A stretch of 64,000 nucleotides of DNA from JAUUSJ01 sp051880475 (GCA_051880475.1 JBJEOA010000007.1:1-64000), one strand, 5' to 3'; positions 8,994 to 17,985 are shown, counted from the stretch's first letter. Notes: generated by a model not told the origin, from the letters alone. Numbers and translations are program-made.

Positions 8994-9671
8994 TTACGCT
9001 CCGATGGACACTCCCTTTACTAAATCTTTTAACGGTTTTACAATATTTTCATAGTCCGAGTAGGAGAGTTTTCCAAGAATATCCTCAATCTCAATAAAAA
9101 ATGGACTTCCCTCCTCGTCTATCTCCCCATTCATCCCCATAAAAGAAAAATCAAATGCTTCTCTGCTAAGCTCCTCTGTGCAAAAAAATACAACTGCTCC
9201 CACATTTTTTTGTGTAAGGTCTACATCACTTTTTTTGCTCTCATATGCATCTGAAAATACAATCATAACTTTACTACTTTTTGGGGGAAATTTATTAAGT
9301 GACATCATAAGTGCCTCTCTTATCGATTCCGCACCATCATTTGCTCCGCCGTATAATTTTACTCGTTTTAATTTTTTTAAAAAAAGAAAAATATCTGACG
9401 TAAAATCTTCTGCATTTTCTATCTTGATAACCTCATTTTCTTCTCCCTCTTGTAAGCTTCGAATTAATGTCATTCCAATCATCGGAATAACCTCGTATTT
9501 TACAAGCCATTCGACAATATTTTTTGCTGTAATATAGACAGCAGGATAAAGAGAAGACATAGAGCTAGTCGCATCAATTACAAAATCTACATATAGCATA
9601 TTTGCTTTTTCTGTCTCTTTTTTTATCTGTTCTTGAATTTTAATATCTATCTTTGGATTTCTAGGCTCCAT
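8994..9671 (-). CDS. von Willebrand factor A domain protein
   Basis: Cytosolic 225-aa protein made almost wholly of one vWA domain. The metal-ion-dependent adhesion site reads DATSS (residues 33-37), a Thr variant of DxSxS. It is followed by the GGANDGAES turn that supplies the conserved Thr-loop position, and by the VMIVFSDAYES strand with its acidic residue. Bacterial vWA proteins of this kind often act with kinases, phosphatases or ATPases as assembly or sensing partners. The start codon lies inside the end of the upstream kinase gene (11-bp overlap) behind GGGAGGAAG, so the two are translationally coupled. Confidence 0.8.
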   Translation of the reverse strand: MEPRNPKIDIKIQEQIKKETEKANMLYVDFVIDATSSMSSLYPAVYITAKNIVEWLVKYEVIPMIGMTLIRSLQEGEENEVIKIENAEDFTSDIFLFLKKLKRVKLYGGANDGAESIREALMMSLNKFPPKSSKVMIVFSDAYESKKSDVDLTQKNVGAVVFFCTEELSREAFDFSFMGMNGEIDEEGSPFFIEIEDILGKLSYSDYENIVKPLKDLVKGVSIGA

Positions 9672-10884
9672 TTTTTCTTCCTCCCTCTATTTTCGTAATC
9701 GTTGTCTCGATACTTCCATACACAAACTTATCCCCGACTTTTACATCGTTTTGCGTCGATTCTCCCACTTTTTGACATGCCTTATCTAAAATAGCATACT
9801 TCATCTTATCGTTTACTCGATAAAAAGATAAAATATGCGCATTTAATACTCTATTTTTACTTCTCTCTTGTTTTGAGCCAATACAAATCGGAACAAAACG
9901 ATAATTTTTTACCATAGGGCTATATTTTATACATCCCATTTTATAGGAAAACTGCATTTTTTCAGAAGGTTCCTCCACTAAAAGCTCATCTAACATAAAG
10001 CCATATCCTTCTTTTTTTAAATAAGATTCAAAATCATCTATCACTTCATCAATCGTCTGATATCGCTCCTCCCGCCTTGCTATCATTTTTTGTAAAATAC
10101 TGCGAATCTCTCCTGGCAATCCTTTCGTATCTTTTAAAGTATAAGAATACTCATTGCCAATCAAATATGTCTCTATCTCTTTTCTCCCATAAAAATGGTG
10201 TTTTTCCATATATAGAAAATAAAATACTAAGCCAAGTGAGTAAATATCCATAAGAGGAGTACATTCATGACTATTCCACGCCTGTGGCTCCGCATATCCT
10301 GGGGTACCTCTTTGCTTTCTCTGTGTCAATAAAGTTACATTACTCTCATGCAAATGTGCCCAGTCAAAGTCTATAATTTTTACAAATTCTCCATCTTTCG
10401 ACGCCATAATATTTTCTGGTTTTAAATCTCTATGCACAATCGGATCACTTTCATACATAGAAAGATAATGATGAACTCCATATAAAATTTTTAATACAAT
10501 TTTATGTTTAATTTCCATCGTCTCTTCTAGCGAATTCCCAAGTGGAGAAGAAAAACGAATCAAATTTGACAAGTCCGGCTCGTCAATATATTCAATTAAT
10601 GTAATAAAGCAGTTTCGCTTCTCATCAAACATCCCCCCATAAATTCGCACAATAAACGGGGAGTAAAGTCTAACCTTACTTTCCTTATCTACAAATACAT
10701 CCGAATTTTCACTGTAAATAATTTTTGCAAAATATTTTCTTTTTGTTTTTTTATCTCTCACAAGAAGTCCCTGTTTGCTTCCATGCTGATACACTTCTTT
10801 TTCTACGCAAAGTTCTATTCTTAGTTGCTTTTCTCCTACTTCAGGATCATTTATCCAGAGAAAAGTCTCTCCAATTTGAAACAT
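9661..10884 (-). CDS. Soluble Ser/Thr protein kinase with DFD motif
   Basis: Hanks-type kinase of 407 aa. Key residues are Lys54 (YFAKII), the catalytic loop HRDLKPEN (151-158), the metal-binding motif written DFD (172-174) instead of DFG, and the activation-segment end GTPGYAEP (193-200). The glycine-rich loop is poorly preserved. Residues ~290-407 form a beta-rich tail of unknown type. Unlike PrkC/PknB it has no membrane segment and no PASTA repeats, so it acts in the cytosol. It lies 15 bp after the PP2C gene and overlaps the vWA gene. The usual partner pair kinase plus PP2C is present; substrates probably include the FHA protein's partners (inference). Confidence 0.88.
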   Translation of the reverse strand: MFQIGETFLWINDPEVGEKQLRIELCVEKEVYQHGSKQGLLVRDKKTKRKYFAKIIYSENSDVFVDKESKVRLYSPFIVRIYGGMFDEKRNCFITLIEYIDEPDLSNLIRFSSPLGNSLEETMEIKHKIVLKILYGVHHYLSMYESDPIVHRDLKPENIMASKDGEFVKIIDFDWAHLHESNVTLLTQRKQRGTPGYAEPQAWNSHECTPLMDIYSLGLVFYFLYMEKHHFYGRKEIETYLIGNEYSYTLKDTKGLPGEIRSILQKMIARREERYQTIDEVIDDFESYLKKEGYGFMLDELLVEEPSEKMQFSYKMGCIKYSPMVKNYRFVPICIGSKQERSKNRVLNAHILSFYRVNDKMKYAILDKACQKVGESTQNDVKVGDKFVYGSIETTITKIEGGRKNGA

Positions 10885-10899
10885 CTCATTCCTCCCAGT

Positions 10900-11760
10900 C
10901 TAAAAAAATCGTCGAAAAAAAGAAGATTTCTTTTTATTTTCTTTCTTCTCTTCCACGAACTTTTCTTCCTCTATTTTCTCAATATATGCTTCCTTTGCCT
11001 CATTTTTCCCTCTATATAAAATCATTGTCTGATTGTCATTTTCTCCTTTTTGCACGGCATAATCAAAAATTGCAGAAATAATATCCGCATCCTCGTTCTC
11101 TAAAAGTATTTCTAATAATTCACTTTCTAAAAGTTCTCCAAAAGCTCCATCGCTTCCCATAAGAAATAAATCTTCCTCTCGGTAAGGCAGGCGAATCACA
11201 TGAGGCTCCACTGGAGCATTTTTTCCAATAAACTGTGTCAGCAAGTTCTTTTTTTGATAATAAGTCTCACTACCTCTTTTTATTTTATGCGTTCGAATTA
11301 ACTGTTCCGCTACATTATCTTCTATCGTAAGTCTTTTTAACTTATTTCCTTCTAATAAAAACGCAGGACTATCTCCACAGTTTGCGACAATCAGCTGATC
11401 CCAAAACAAAATAGCTGTCGTCAACGTTGTCCCACCGTAAATTCCCTTATCTAGGCCATACTGATATACTTCCTCATTAATTTCTTGAATTGCGCAATGA
11501 GAAAAAGAACAAAGCCCGTCAATTTGCTTCTTTAAGGAACAGCCACTAAATTTATCTCCCATAATAAACTCTAATAATTTATGCTGCCAAAGATGAATCG
11601 CCATCCTAGAAAACGCCTCTCCCTTTTCTAGCCCTCCCATTCCATCTGCCACAAGATATACTTTAAGAGCAGCTTCTAAATTAATTCTATATTCCATATA
11701 GCAATAATGGTCTTGGTTATCTTTTCTTTTATTCTTTCTACTCTCCAAAAAAATGCCCAT
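10900..11760 (-). CDS. PP2C-family protein phosphatase
   Basis: Ser/Thr phosphatase that should reverse the action of the downstream kinase. The 286-aa sequence has the metal-binding motifs in order: KDNQDHY (~13-19), VADGMGG (Asp39), GGTTLTTA, VANCGDSPA, LMGSDGAFG and ENDNQTM. A charged Lys/Glu-rich tail (~255-286) follows the catalytic domain. No membrane segment is seen. The ATG follows TAAGGAGGTAAGGGGT. First gene of a four-gene run (phosphatase, kinase, vWA, pseudokinase-vWA); its upstream region is the structured repeat array. Confidence 0.9.
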   Translation of the reverse strand: MGIFLESRKNKRKDNQDHYCYMEYRINLEAALKVYLVADGMGGLEKGEAFSRMAIHLWQHKLLEFIMGDKFSGCSLKKQIDGLCSFSHCAIQEINEEVYQYGLDKGIYGGTTLTTAILFWDQLIVANCGDSPAFLLEGNKLKRLTIEDNVAEQLIRTHKIKRGSETYYQKKNLLTQFIGKNAPVEPHVIRLPYREEDLFLMGSDGAFGELLESELLEILLENEDADIISAIFDYAVQKGENDNQTMILYRGKNEAKEAYIEKIEEEKFVEEKKENKKKSSFFRRFF

Positions 11761-11810
11761 ACCCCTTACCTCCTTACTTGTTTTCTAAATTCATTTGTAG
11801 TATACTAAAA

Positions 11811-12184
11811 AAGTCCCTGTCAAGCGACGAACTAAAACAAATTTATTTGTTTTTAGTTCGGCATTTGACAGACTAAACCGTATGAGCACGTAAAGCGATA
11901 GCTTAGAGTGCGAATACCGGTTTCGATTGTGGGAGTGCAAAGCACGAAACAATCGGACTTTTTAAAAAAGTCCCTGACGCGACGAACTAAAACAAATTTA
12001 TTTGTTTTTAGTTCGGCATTTGACAGACTAAACCGTATGAGCACGTAAAGCGATAGCTTAGAGTGCGAATACCGGTTTCGATTGTGGGAGTGCAAAGCAC
12101 GAAACAATCGGACTTTTTAAAAAAGTCCCTGACGCGACGAACTAAAACAAATTTATTTGTTTTTGGCTCGTCGCTTGACAGACT
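11811..12184. repeat. 155-bp tandem repeat array bounded by inverted ends
   Basis: Two full 155-bp units and part of a third (GACGAACT recurs at 11826, 11981 and 12136). Each full unit folds into several hairpins: GAACTAAAACAAAT with its inverse, CGATTGT...ACAATCG enclosing GTGC-AAA-GCAC, and GGACTTTTT/AAAAAGTCC. The array's two outer ends are inverted copies of each other (GTCAAGCGACGA at 11819-11830, TCGTCGCTTGAC at 12168-12179). It fills the divergent gap between the PP2C gene and the plus-strand kinase. A TTGACA near each end could serve as a -35. It may be a MITE-like element or a structured regulatory RNA; I cannot tell which. Confidence 0.85.
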
Positions 12185-12228
12185 AATAAACTAAATTACT
12201 ATCATTATACTTTAAGAGGAGTGTTATT

Positions 12229-12909
12229 ATGTTTCCAAAAAATTTTGACCAACTATCTTATCTTCATACTAGCAATCGCAGTCATCTTTTCCTAGTGACA
12301 GAGGGAAAATCCAAATACGTTATCAAAATCTCAAAAGAAACAACTCCTGCGTCACTTGAAGCATATCAAGATGAATATGAAACTTTCTCTAAAATCAGCC
12401 ATCCCTCTATCCCTATGTATTTTGGGTATGAGCCTAATTTTTCAGCAAAAGGATTACCAAGTGGTCAGGCACTTTGTATCGAATATTTAACTGGAACTTC
12501 CATGTCCTCTATCCCATATTTTAACACATCCGACTTAAAAAAGTATATACTAGATATTGGAAATCTACTATCTTATTTATTAAATTTTGGTGTTCTCTAT
12601 ACAGATTTACACGAAAATAATATTTTAATTGAGGAAGATACAATCAAACTATTGGATTTCACCTACGCCTATTATTTTTTGAGAAATCCTTCTCCCTCAT
12701 ACACACCAAATATCTGTTATGGTCTTGATTTAAGCTTAGATGGACAACAAATCCTCATTCAGAGCCTCTCTCTCTTAATCAAGCGTCTTATAGATAATAA
12801 AGTTTCCAATCTTACCCCCTCACTTGGGGCAGTGCTACAAACAGGATTACATCCCCACTCTTCCCTATTTTTCTATGATTTTTTAGAGATGATTGAGAAT
12901 GTAATTTAA
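12229..12909 (+). CDS. Compact protein-kinase-like protein
   Basis: 226-aa kinase fold reduced to the core. Visible elements are Lys33 in YVIKIS, a catalytic loop TDLHENN with Asp126 and Asn131, and a metal-binding triplet LLDFT (DFT, 143-145) in place of DFG. The glycine-rich loop is missing and the C-lobe is short, as in small-molecule or Kdo-type kinases and some bacterial protein kinases. It is the only plus-strand gene among about 15 kb of minus-strand signalling genes, 45 bp beyond the repeat array, with AGAGGAGTG before the ATG. It is probably active, since the Lys/Asp/Asn/Asp set is intact; the substrate is unknown. Confidence 0.7.
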   Translation: MFPKNFDQLSYLHTSNRSHLFLVTEGKSKYVIKISKETTPASLEAYQDEYETFSKISHPSIPMYFGYEPNFSAKGLPSGQALCIEYLTGTSMSSIPYFNTSDLKKYILDIGNLLSYLLNFGVLYTDLHENNILIEEDTIKLLDFTYAYYFLRNPSPSYTPNICYGLDLSLDGQQILIQSLSLLIKRLIDNKVSNLTPSLGAVLQTGLHPHSSLFFYDFLEMIENVI

Positions 12910-12945
12910 AATATACTCTTCATTTTACATAATAAAAAATTTAAA

Positions 12946-14343
12946 TTATTCAGTTTTCTTATTTATTCGATATAGTTTTTGATAGATGGAGGCAACGTCT
13001 TTTTTTAGGGAAATACCTGCCTCATCTGTCTTTAGATGATTCATACATACAATATACTCAGGATTATCTGCCGGTGCATAAGAAACCATCCAGGCATTAT
13101 TTGTTCCATTTCCTCTTTGTGCAGTACCAGTTTTTGCTGCAACTTTGAGGTCTTCATATCCCTCCACATAGATACCATACTCATTTCCTGTATCTTTCAT
13201 AATATCTGAAATTTTGTTTGCAATTTCTTTTGTAGTTGCCTCTGTCAAAACTTCTCTCTTTCCTGTCTTCTTGGCTTTTTTTCCGTCATGTATCTCCTTA
13301 ATCAAATAAGGCTTTAGCATTTTTCCATCATTTGAAATGGCCTGTGTAATCATCGCCATATGAAGAGGAGTGACCAAGGTTTCTCCTTGACCAAACGCCG
13401 TCATAGCAAGCGTTAAATCAGAGTAGTTTCCTAAATCAAAATTAGAGCGAAGAGTACAAAAATCAAGTTCAATATTTTCACCTAATAAAAACTGTTTTGC
13501 ATTTTTCTCAAGCATGGAAGGACCAATTTTTAAAATTTCTGTCATAAAATAAACATTAGAAGAATGAATAAATCCCTCTCGCAAAGTTAAACTTCCATAC
13601 GCTGCTTTACTAGCGTTATGAACTTTTCTTCCCTCTACTTTCAAAAATCCTTCGTCCTCGACAATATCTTCCTCAAATCCAGAATCTAGTATTGTTGCGG
13701 CAGAAATAATTTTAAATATAGAACCTGGAATGGATGGATTTTGAAATGCATTTGATAGAAGCATCCCGTCAGTATTTGCAATTTCTTCCCAATTTTTTTC
13801 AAGTTCATTATTATTATAAGATGGAGTAGAGGCTAAAGCCAAAATTTCTCCTGTCTTTGCATCAAGCACGACACAAGAACCTATGTTTCCCTCTAAAAGC
13901 TCATAAGCCTTCGTCTGAAGTTCACTGTCAATTGTAAGTGTCACATTACACCCCGTTTTATTCTCCCCACTAGAGTTTTCGCTATATGTCAGCTCTTTAT
14001 CAAATGTTTTCTCAAGTCCTGCGGTTGAGTATGTCTTTGAATCATATCCGACTAAGTTGGCAAATGCCTTTGGATGGACATACGTTCTTTTTCCTCCCGC
14101 TTTTTGAGAAAAAGCAATTTTATTTCCTTTTCTGTCTAAAATGGAGCCTCTTATATATTCCTTTTCGTATTTGCTCCATACCGCTTTTGACTTTTTTTGA
14201 TCTGCCTCTGCTGAAATTCCCGGCAATACGGCTGATATCCCTACGAGGGTTAATATCATAAGTATTACACAAACGAGAGAGGCACTTTGCAATATTTGAG
14301 TCCTTCTTAATAAATTCAAAGTCTTTTCTTGCTTCTTCCCCAT
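12946..14343 (-). CDS. Class B penicillin-binding protein (PbpA-like transpeptidase)
   Basis: Peptidoglycan transpeptidase that should work with the SEDS protein encoded just before it. It has one membrane segment (~21-42), then RGSILDR, a short non-catalytic region, and the transpeptidase domain with SIFK (Ser208, Lys211), SSN (261-263) and KTG (404-406). At 465 aa it lacks the large pedestal of FtsI/PBP2 and matches the short PbpA type found beside rodA in actinobacteria. The ATG follows GGAAGGGAG. Its first 224 bp overlap the 3' end of the SEDS gene in another frame. The 3' end faces the plus-strand kinase. Confidence 0.9.
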   Translation of the reverse strand: MGKKQEKTLNLLRRTQILQSASLVCVILMILTLVGISAVLPGISAEADQKKSKAVWSKYEKEYIRGSILDRKGNKIAFSQKAGGKRTYVHPKAFANLVGYDSKTYSTAGLEKTFDKELTYSENSSGENKTGCNVTLTIDSELQTKAYELLEGNIGSCVVLDAKTGEILALASTPSYNNNELEKNWEEIANTDGMLLSNAFQNPSIPGSIFKIISAATILDSGFEEDIVEDEGFLKVEGRKVHNASKAAYGSLTLREGFIHSSNVYFMTEILKIGPSMLEKNAKQFLLGENIELDFCTLRSNFDLGNYSDLTLAMTAFGQGETLVTPLHMAMITQAISNDGKMLKPYLIKEIHDGKKAKKTGKREVLTEATTKEIANKISDIMKDTGNEYGIYVEGYEDLKVAAKTGTAQRGNGTNNAWMVSYAPADNPEYIVCMNHLKTDEAGISLKKDVASIYQKLYRINKKTE

Positions 14344-15733
14344 TTTTCTCTCCCTTCCAATCTACATTTCCCGATATTCCAATGACCAAGGCCATCATAA
14401 CAAAACAAACGACAAGCGAACTTCCACCACTTGAAATAAACGGCAATGTAATTCCAGTAAGTGGACACATTCCACAGCTTCCGCCTATAATAATCAAAGT
14501 CTGATAAAATAAGACAGATATAATCCCCACACAAACACCTTGGTGAAATCTATCTTTTCTCGTAATAAAAACTTTTAGTCCCTCTAGCCATAAAAGAACA
14601 AAAACGATGAAGACTAAAATCGCAATTAAAATTCCACATCTCTCAATTAATGCTGGATATACCATATCGCTCGTCTTAACGGGAAGCTCAGTAATCGCGT
14701 CTGAGCCAAGCCATCCACCGAGCATAATGGCGTCTCTTCCTTTTAGAAGCTGATAGCCTCCTCCACCTGCGTCAGAGGCTGGGTCTAAGAAATACAAAAA
14801 ACGATTTTGAATTTTTTGAAAATTTCTAAGATAAAACTGGACAATTCCTAAATTGGACAAAAATTGACTTGTTTTTACCATTTTTTCTAAGAAAAATCCC
14901 AAAAATATAACGACACTACCTAGACCGACAAAACTAACAAAGGTAACAAAAAACACTCGCAAATCTGGCACAAATAGAAATAAAAATACGAGAAATAAAA
15001 GAAAAATTAAAATTAAAGTACCAAATTCTCCCTGTGCAGTTAAAAAGAAGAAATGACAAAACGTTACAAAAAATACTGAAATTATCCTTTTTTTAGACGG
15101 ATTTTTTACACTACATAAAATTCCTGCAATCACTACTATATAAAGTAATTTATTCACCTCACTAAGTTGCAAGGAAAATCCACCAATCATAATCCAGTTT
15201 CTTACACCGCCCCCCACAGCTCTCGCCATAACTAGTGTAATGATATAAAATAAAATGGATATGTAAAATAGCGTTCGTATCATAAAATCTTTCGCTAATA
15301 TTTTTCCCCATTTACTACAATAAAAACTAGAGGCTAAAATTGCTAGAACAAAAGCTAAAATATATTGAATTTGCAGACTCGCCATAGAGACACGCCCCTC
15401 AATATTTTCTGCATTTTTTAAAAACAGCTCTTGCTTAAAAATACTTTGAAGCATGACTCCAACTGTGACAAGAACAATCGTATAATTTAATATTTTTATA
15501 TTTCCATTATTTCTTTTAATGAAAAAATAAGATATCACTGTCATCAAAATCAATATAAGAAGCATATCTAAGTATGGCTCCATAGATTTTTTAGGATATA
15601 CAATAAGAAGCATTGCCACTTCTAGGAGAATCATATAAAATGCCGCAGTTTTATAAAAGAAAGAAAATATTTCCCTTACTTTTTGAATTTGACGACAAAT
15701 TGCCCTATATCCACGTACATATAAAGGTTCCAT
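14120..15733 (-). CDS. SEDS-family peptidoglycan glycosyltransferase (RodA/FtsW)
   Basis: Multi-pass membrane glycan polymerase that elongates peptidoglycan from lipid II with its partner PBP. The sequence has about ten membrane segments and the SEDS signature ITLPFISSGGSSL near the C-terminus. I start it at the ATG at 15733, behind AAAGGATGG; an in-frame ATG 72 bp earlier lies inside the FHA gene and has no better site. This gives 537 aa. The last ~75 residues form a Lys/Arg-rich cytosolic tail read from within the PBP gene, which is unusual. RodA or FtsW cannot be decided from sequence; the FHA and short-PBP neighbours favour a RodA-like role. Confidence 0.85.
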   Translation of the reverse strand: MEPLYVRGYRAICRQIQKVREIFSFFYKTAAFYMILLEVAMLLIVYPKKSMEPYLDMLLILILMTVISYFFIKRNNGNIKILNYTIVLVTVGVMLQSIFKQELFLKNAENIEGRVSMASLQIQYILAFVLAILASSFYCSKWGKILAKDFMIRTLFYISILFYIITLVMARAVGGGVRNWIMIGGFSLQLSEVNKLLYIVVIAGILCSVKNPSKKRIISVFFVTFCHFFFLTAQGEFGTLILIFLLFLVFLFLFVPDLRVFFVTFVSFVGLGSVVIFLGFFLEKMVKTSQFLSNLGIVQFYLRNFQKIQNRFLYFLDPASDAGGGGYQLLKGRDAIMLGGWLGSDAITELPVKTSDMVYPALIERCGILIAILVFIVFVLLWLEGLKVFITRKDRFHQGVCVGIISVLFYQTLIIIGGSCGMCPLTGITLPFISSGGSSLVVCFVMMALVIGISGNVDWKGEKNGEEARKDFEFIKKDSNIAKCLSRLCNTYDINPRRDISRIAGNFSRGRSKKVKSGMEQIRKGIYKRLHFRQKRK

Positions 15734-15749
15734 CTTATGCCATCCTTTC

Positions 15750-16271
15750 TTACTTATTTTCCTCAAAATATAACTCCGTATTTCCAAGAAAAACACAGAG
15801 GCCATCTCTAACCCGCACTTCTAATGTCTGCCTTCCATTTACAAAAATTTTATTTAAAGAATCCATATCCTTTAAAAGAATCGTTTCCCCCTCTTTTCTT
15901 ATCTGTGCGTGGTGAGAACTCACACTATTATCATCAATCCAAAAATCGTTATCATCTGCCCTGCCAATGGTAAATGGATACTTATCTACTTCAATTTTAT
16001 CTTCCAATCTTCCACCTGCATCTATCGTCCAAATATAAAAATCTACTTTATTATTTTTTCTTCTCTCTTGCTCTATCACTAAATCTGACGCAACCGTATC
16101 AGAAGAACGCTCCACTTTTGATTTCTCTTTTATTTCTTCTCTTTTTATACCATTCTCTTTTATTTCTTGGCTGGCAGTATACGCCTTCTCTAAACTTTTA
16201 TTGGATTTTATAATAATACAAAGAATTAATAATATAACTAATGCTACCCCTATTTGTGCAAAAAAATCCAT
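15750..16271 (-). CDS. Membrane-anchored FHA-domain protein
   Basis: Phosphothreonine-binding adaptor. Residues ~7-25 form one N-terminal membrane segment. A charged linker follows, then an FHA domain (~95-170) with the phosphopeptide-binding residues in FTIGRADDNDF, SVSSHHAQI and an asparagine in IFVNGRQ. Domain order and size (173 aa) resemble actinobacterial FhaB (FipA), which lies beside rodA, pbpA and Ser/Thr kinase genes. It lies 16 bp before the SEDS gene, behind a perfect AAAGGAGG, and has its own promoter. It probably recruits a phosphorylated partner to the SEDS/PBP pair (inference). Confidence 0.87.
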   Translation of the reverse strand: MDFFAQIGVALVILLILCIIIKSNKSLEKAYTASQEIKENGIKREEIKEKSKVERSSDTVASDLVIEQERRKNNKVDFYIWTIDAGGRLEDKIEVDKYPFTIGRADDNDFWIDDNSVSSHHAQIRKEGETILLKDMDSLNKIFVNGRQTLEVRVRDGLCVFLGNTELYFEENK

Positions 16272-16302
16272 AAAAAAACCTCCTTTTCATTCCCGTACTT
16301 CT

Positions 16303-16331
16303 ATCATAGCACTGTCATGAAAAGGAGACAA
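16303..16331 (-). promoter_or_regulatory. Promoter of the FHA-SEDS-PBP operon
   Basis: Minus strand -35 TTGTCT (16331-16326), 17-bp spacer, -10 TATGAT (16308-16303), about 30 bp ahead of the FHA start codon. The match to the housekeeping consensus is good. It shows that the FHA-SEDS-PBP genes can be expressed separately from the GTPase genes upstream. Confidence 0.65.
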
Positions 16332-16427
16332 TCATTTTAATTTCTTTGCTTTTACTAACTGTGAATTTTCCACCAACGGATGCCTGCGAATTGCTCCGTT
16401 GCTTAGCAGCTCCCGCAATTTTGCAAA

Positions 16428-17975
16428 CTATAAAATTTCTTCAAACTTTTCTATTATTCTCTCAATCGGTATCATTTTATGTTCTCCCTCTGACTCGCCA
16501 AGATTTTGATAGAAAATAGGAAGTAAGATATCTAATATATTTTCCTTATATTTTTTCTTTAAATATTGCTCCTTTTTTTCATCAAAGTCTTTCACAAAAC
16601 ACCGTCCAGAAAAAATAGAATATAATAAGGCTGTGTAAAAATAAATATCATTTCTTAGAATATCTTTTGAATTTTTCTCTGGCTTTGCCATATAACAATA
16701 GTCACAAAATTTTTCTAATAAATAGGAATCCGCCATCTTATCTTTTTTCGAAATAAGACATTCTATCTGATACTTATCACACTCCACTCTTAATTCCTCT
16801 TTTGTTTTTTCCTCTTTTCTTTTTATAAACTGTTTAAAAACCATATTTTTCTTCCAGCGATTTAATTCTTCAAACAAAAGATGGTCAACATTTTGATAAC
16901 GAATATACTCATTTTTTTGATATCCGTAATCTTTTTTTCTTTTTAACTCCAATAATTTATATCCGATTAAAATAGAGAAAATTAATTTTTGTTCGAGGTT
17001 GAGAGAAGCGGCACTGCTATATTTATTACCAATTTCTTCATCCATATTATATCCCATACTTTGGAGTTTATCGCAGACTTCCTCAATATTCATCCAAACC
17101 TCTTGACTATTTTTTAGTTGATTGCTTCTTGTCTTCGCTACCATTTCTATGACAACTTCCACAGGAGTAATTCCAAGCGGTTCCATCTGTGCTTTTTCCA
17201 GCAATTTTTCTATTGATTCATACGAAGTCTGAAGAGAGATACAAAATCGAAGTAGCCACTCTCTCGTCACGACAGCCTTTCCTGCTCTTATCTTAGAAAA
17301 CTGAGCTTCACAGTGGAGGCATCCAATATCTGATAAAAATTCCGTTGCCTTATCGAAATATCCATACTCTTCTTCAATTACCTCCATTAAACATTTTCCA
17401 AAACGTTTATTTCCATCGATAAACTCTATCTTATGAGTTAGAATAATATCAAAAAATTCTGCTTTTGTCCTTGCTCTTGATAATTCTCCCCAGAGGTCAC
17501 TTGTCGGAATACTTCTCCCATCCCATATATCATCATCTTCTTCATCATCTTTATCAAACATTGCCTCAATCTCTACTCTCACCTTTTCAATTTCTTCTAG
17601 AGAAAAGAGACGATTCACTACTGCAATCCACAATGCTTCTTCCACGTTCTTGCAGTATAGACCTGTTCCCATATAAACTTCCAATAACTCTTTATTAATT
17701 TGCTGTACATTCATATTAAATGCCATGCCAAGACTAATATAAATCTCTCTGCTGCCAGGTATCGTTCCCTTAAGCCAAGAGGCAATCGCCTGCCTTGTCA
17801 CAGGCATATATTTCACTTCTCCCGTTTTTTTATCGGTCACTTCATGATAGACAACTCTCGCTAAAGAAGTATTGCTAAATCCAAATTCGTCCATTTTATC
17901 TTCTAGAAATTCTGCAAAAACATAGTTTCTCTTTTCTAAAGATTGGATTTTTTTTTCTATCTCACTAAATTCCAT
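16428..17975 (-). CDS. HTH-domain protein of unknown function
   Basis: 515 aa. The N-terminal ~110 residues look like a Cro/CI-type helix-turn-helix: TSLARVVYHEV, then VTRQAIASWLKG with the recognition-helix pattern, then REIYISLGMAFNMN. The rest is helical and charged, with no membrane segment and no family I recognise. An acidic DDEEDDD patch lies near residue 145. It starts 10 bp after the GAP1-like gene behind AGGAGGAACGGT, so it belongs to the GTPase operon. It could be that operon's regulator or a structural partner that has reused an HTH fold. Confidence 0.6.
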   Translation of the reverse strand: MEFSEIEKKIQSLEKRNYVFAEFLEDKMDEFGFSNTSLARVVYHEVTDKKTGEVKYMPVTRQAIASWLKGTIPGSREIYISLGMAFNMNVQQINKELLEVYMGTGLYCKNVEEALWIAVVNRLFSLEEIEKVRVEIEAMFDKDDEEDDDIWDGRSIPTSDLWGELSRARTKAEFFDIILTHKIEFIDGNKRFGKCLMEVIEEEYGYFDKATEFLSDIGCLHCEAQFSKIRAGKAVVTREWLLRFCISLQTSYESIEKLLEKAQMEPLGITPVEVVIEMVAKTRSNQLKNSQEVWMNIEEVCDKLQSMGYNMDEEIGNKYSSAASLNLEQKLIFSILIGYKLLELKRKKDYGYQKNEYIRYQNVDHLLFEELNRWKKNMVFKQFIKRKEEKTKEELRVECDKYQIECLISKKDKMADSYLLEKFCDYCYMAKPEKNSKDILRNDIYFYTALLYSIFSGRCFVKDFDEKKEQYLKKKYKENILDILLPIFYQNLGESEGEHKMIPIERIIEKFEEIL

Positions 17976-17985
17976 ACCGTTCCTC

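Noticed and set aside
11853..12107. Open frame of 84 codons inside the repeat array
   Set aside because: It simply reads across the 155-bp units and repeats itself; it has no ribosome site and the DNA is better explained by hairpins.
16375..16400. Inverted repeat AACGGA...TCCGTT after the HTH gene as a terminator
   Set aside because: The stem is only six base pairs and no U-run follows on either strand; it may be chance.
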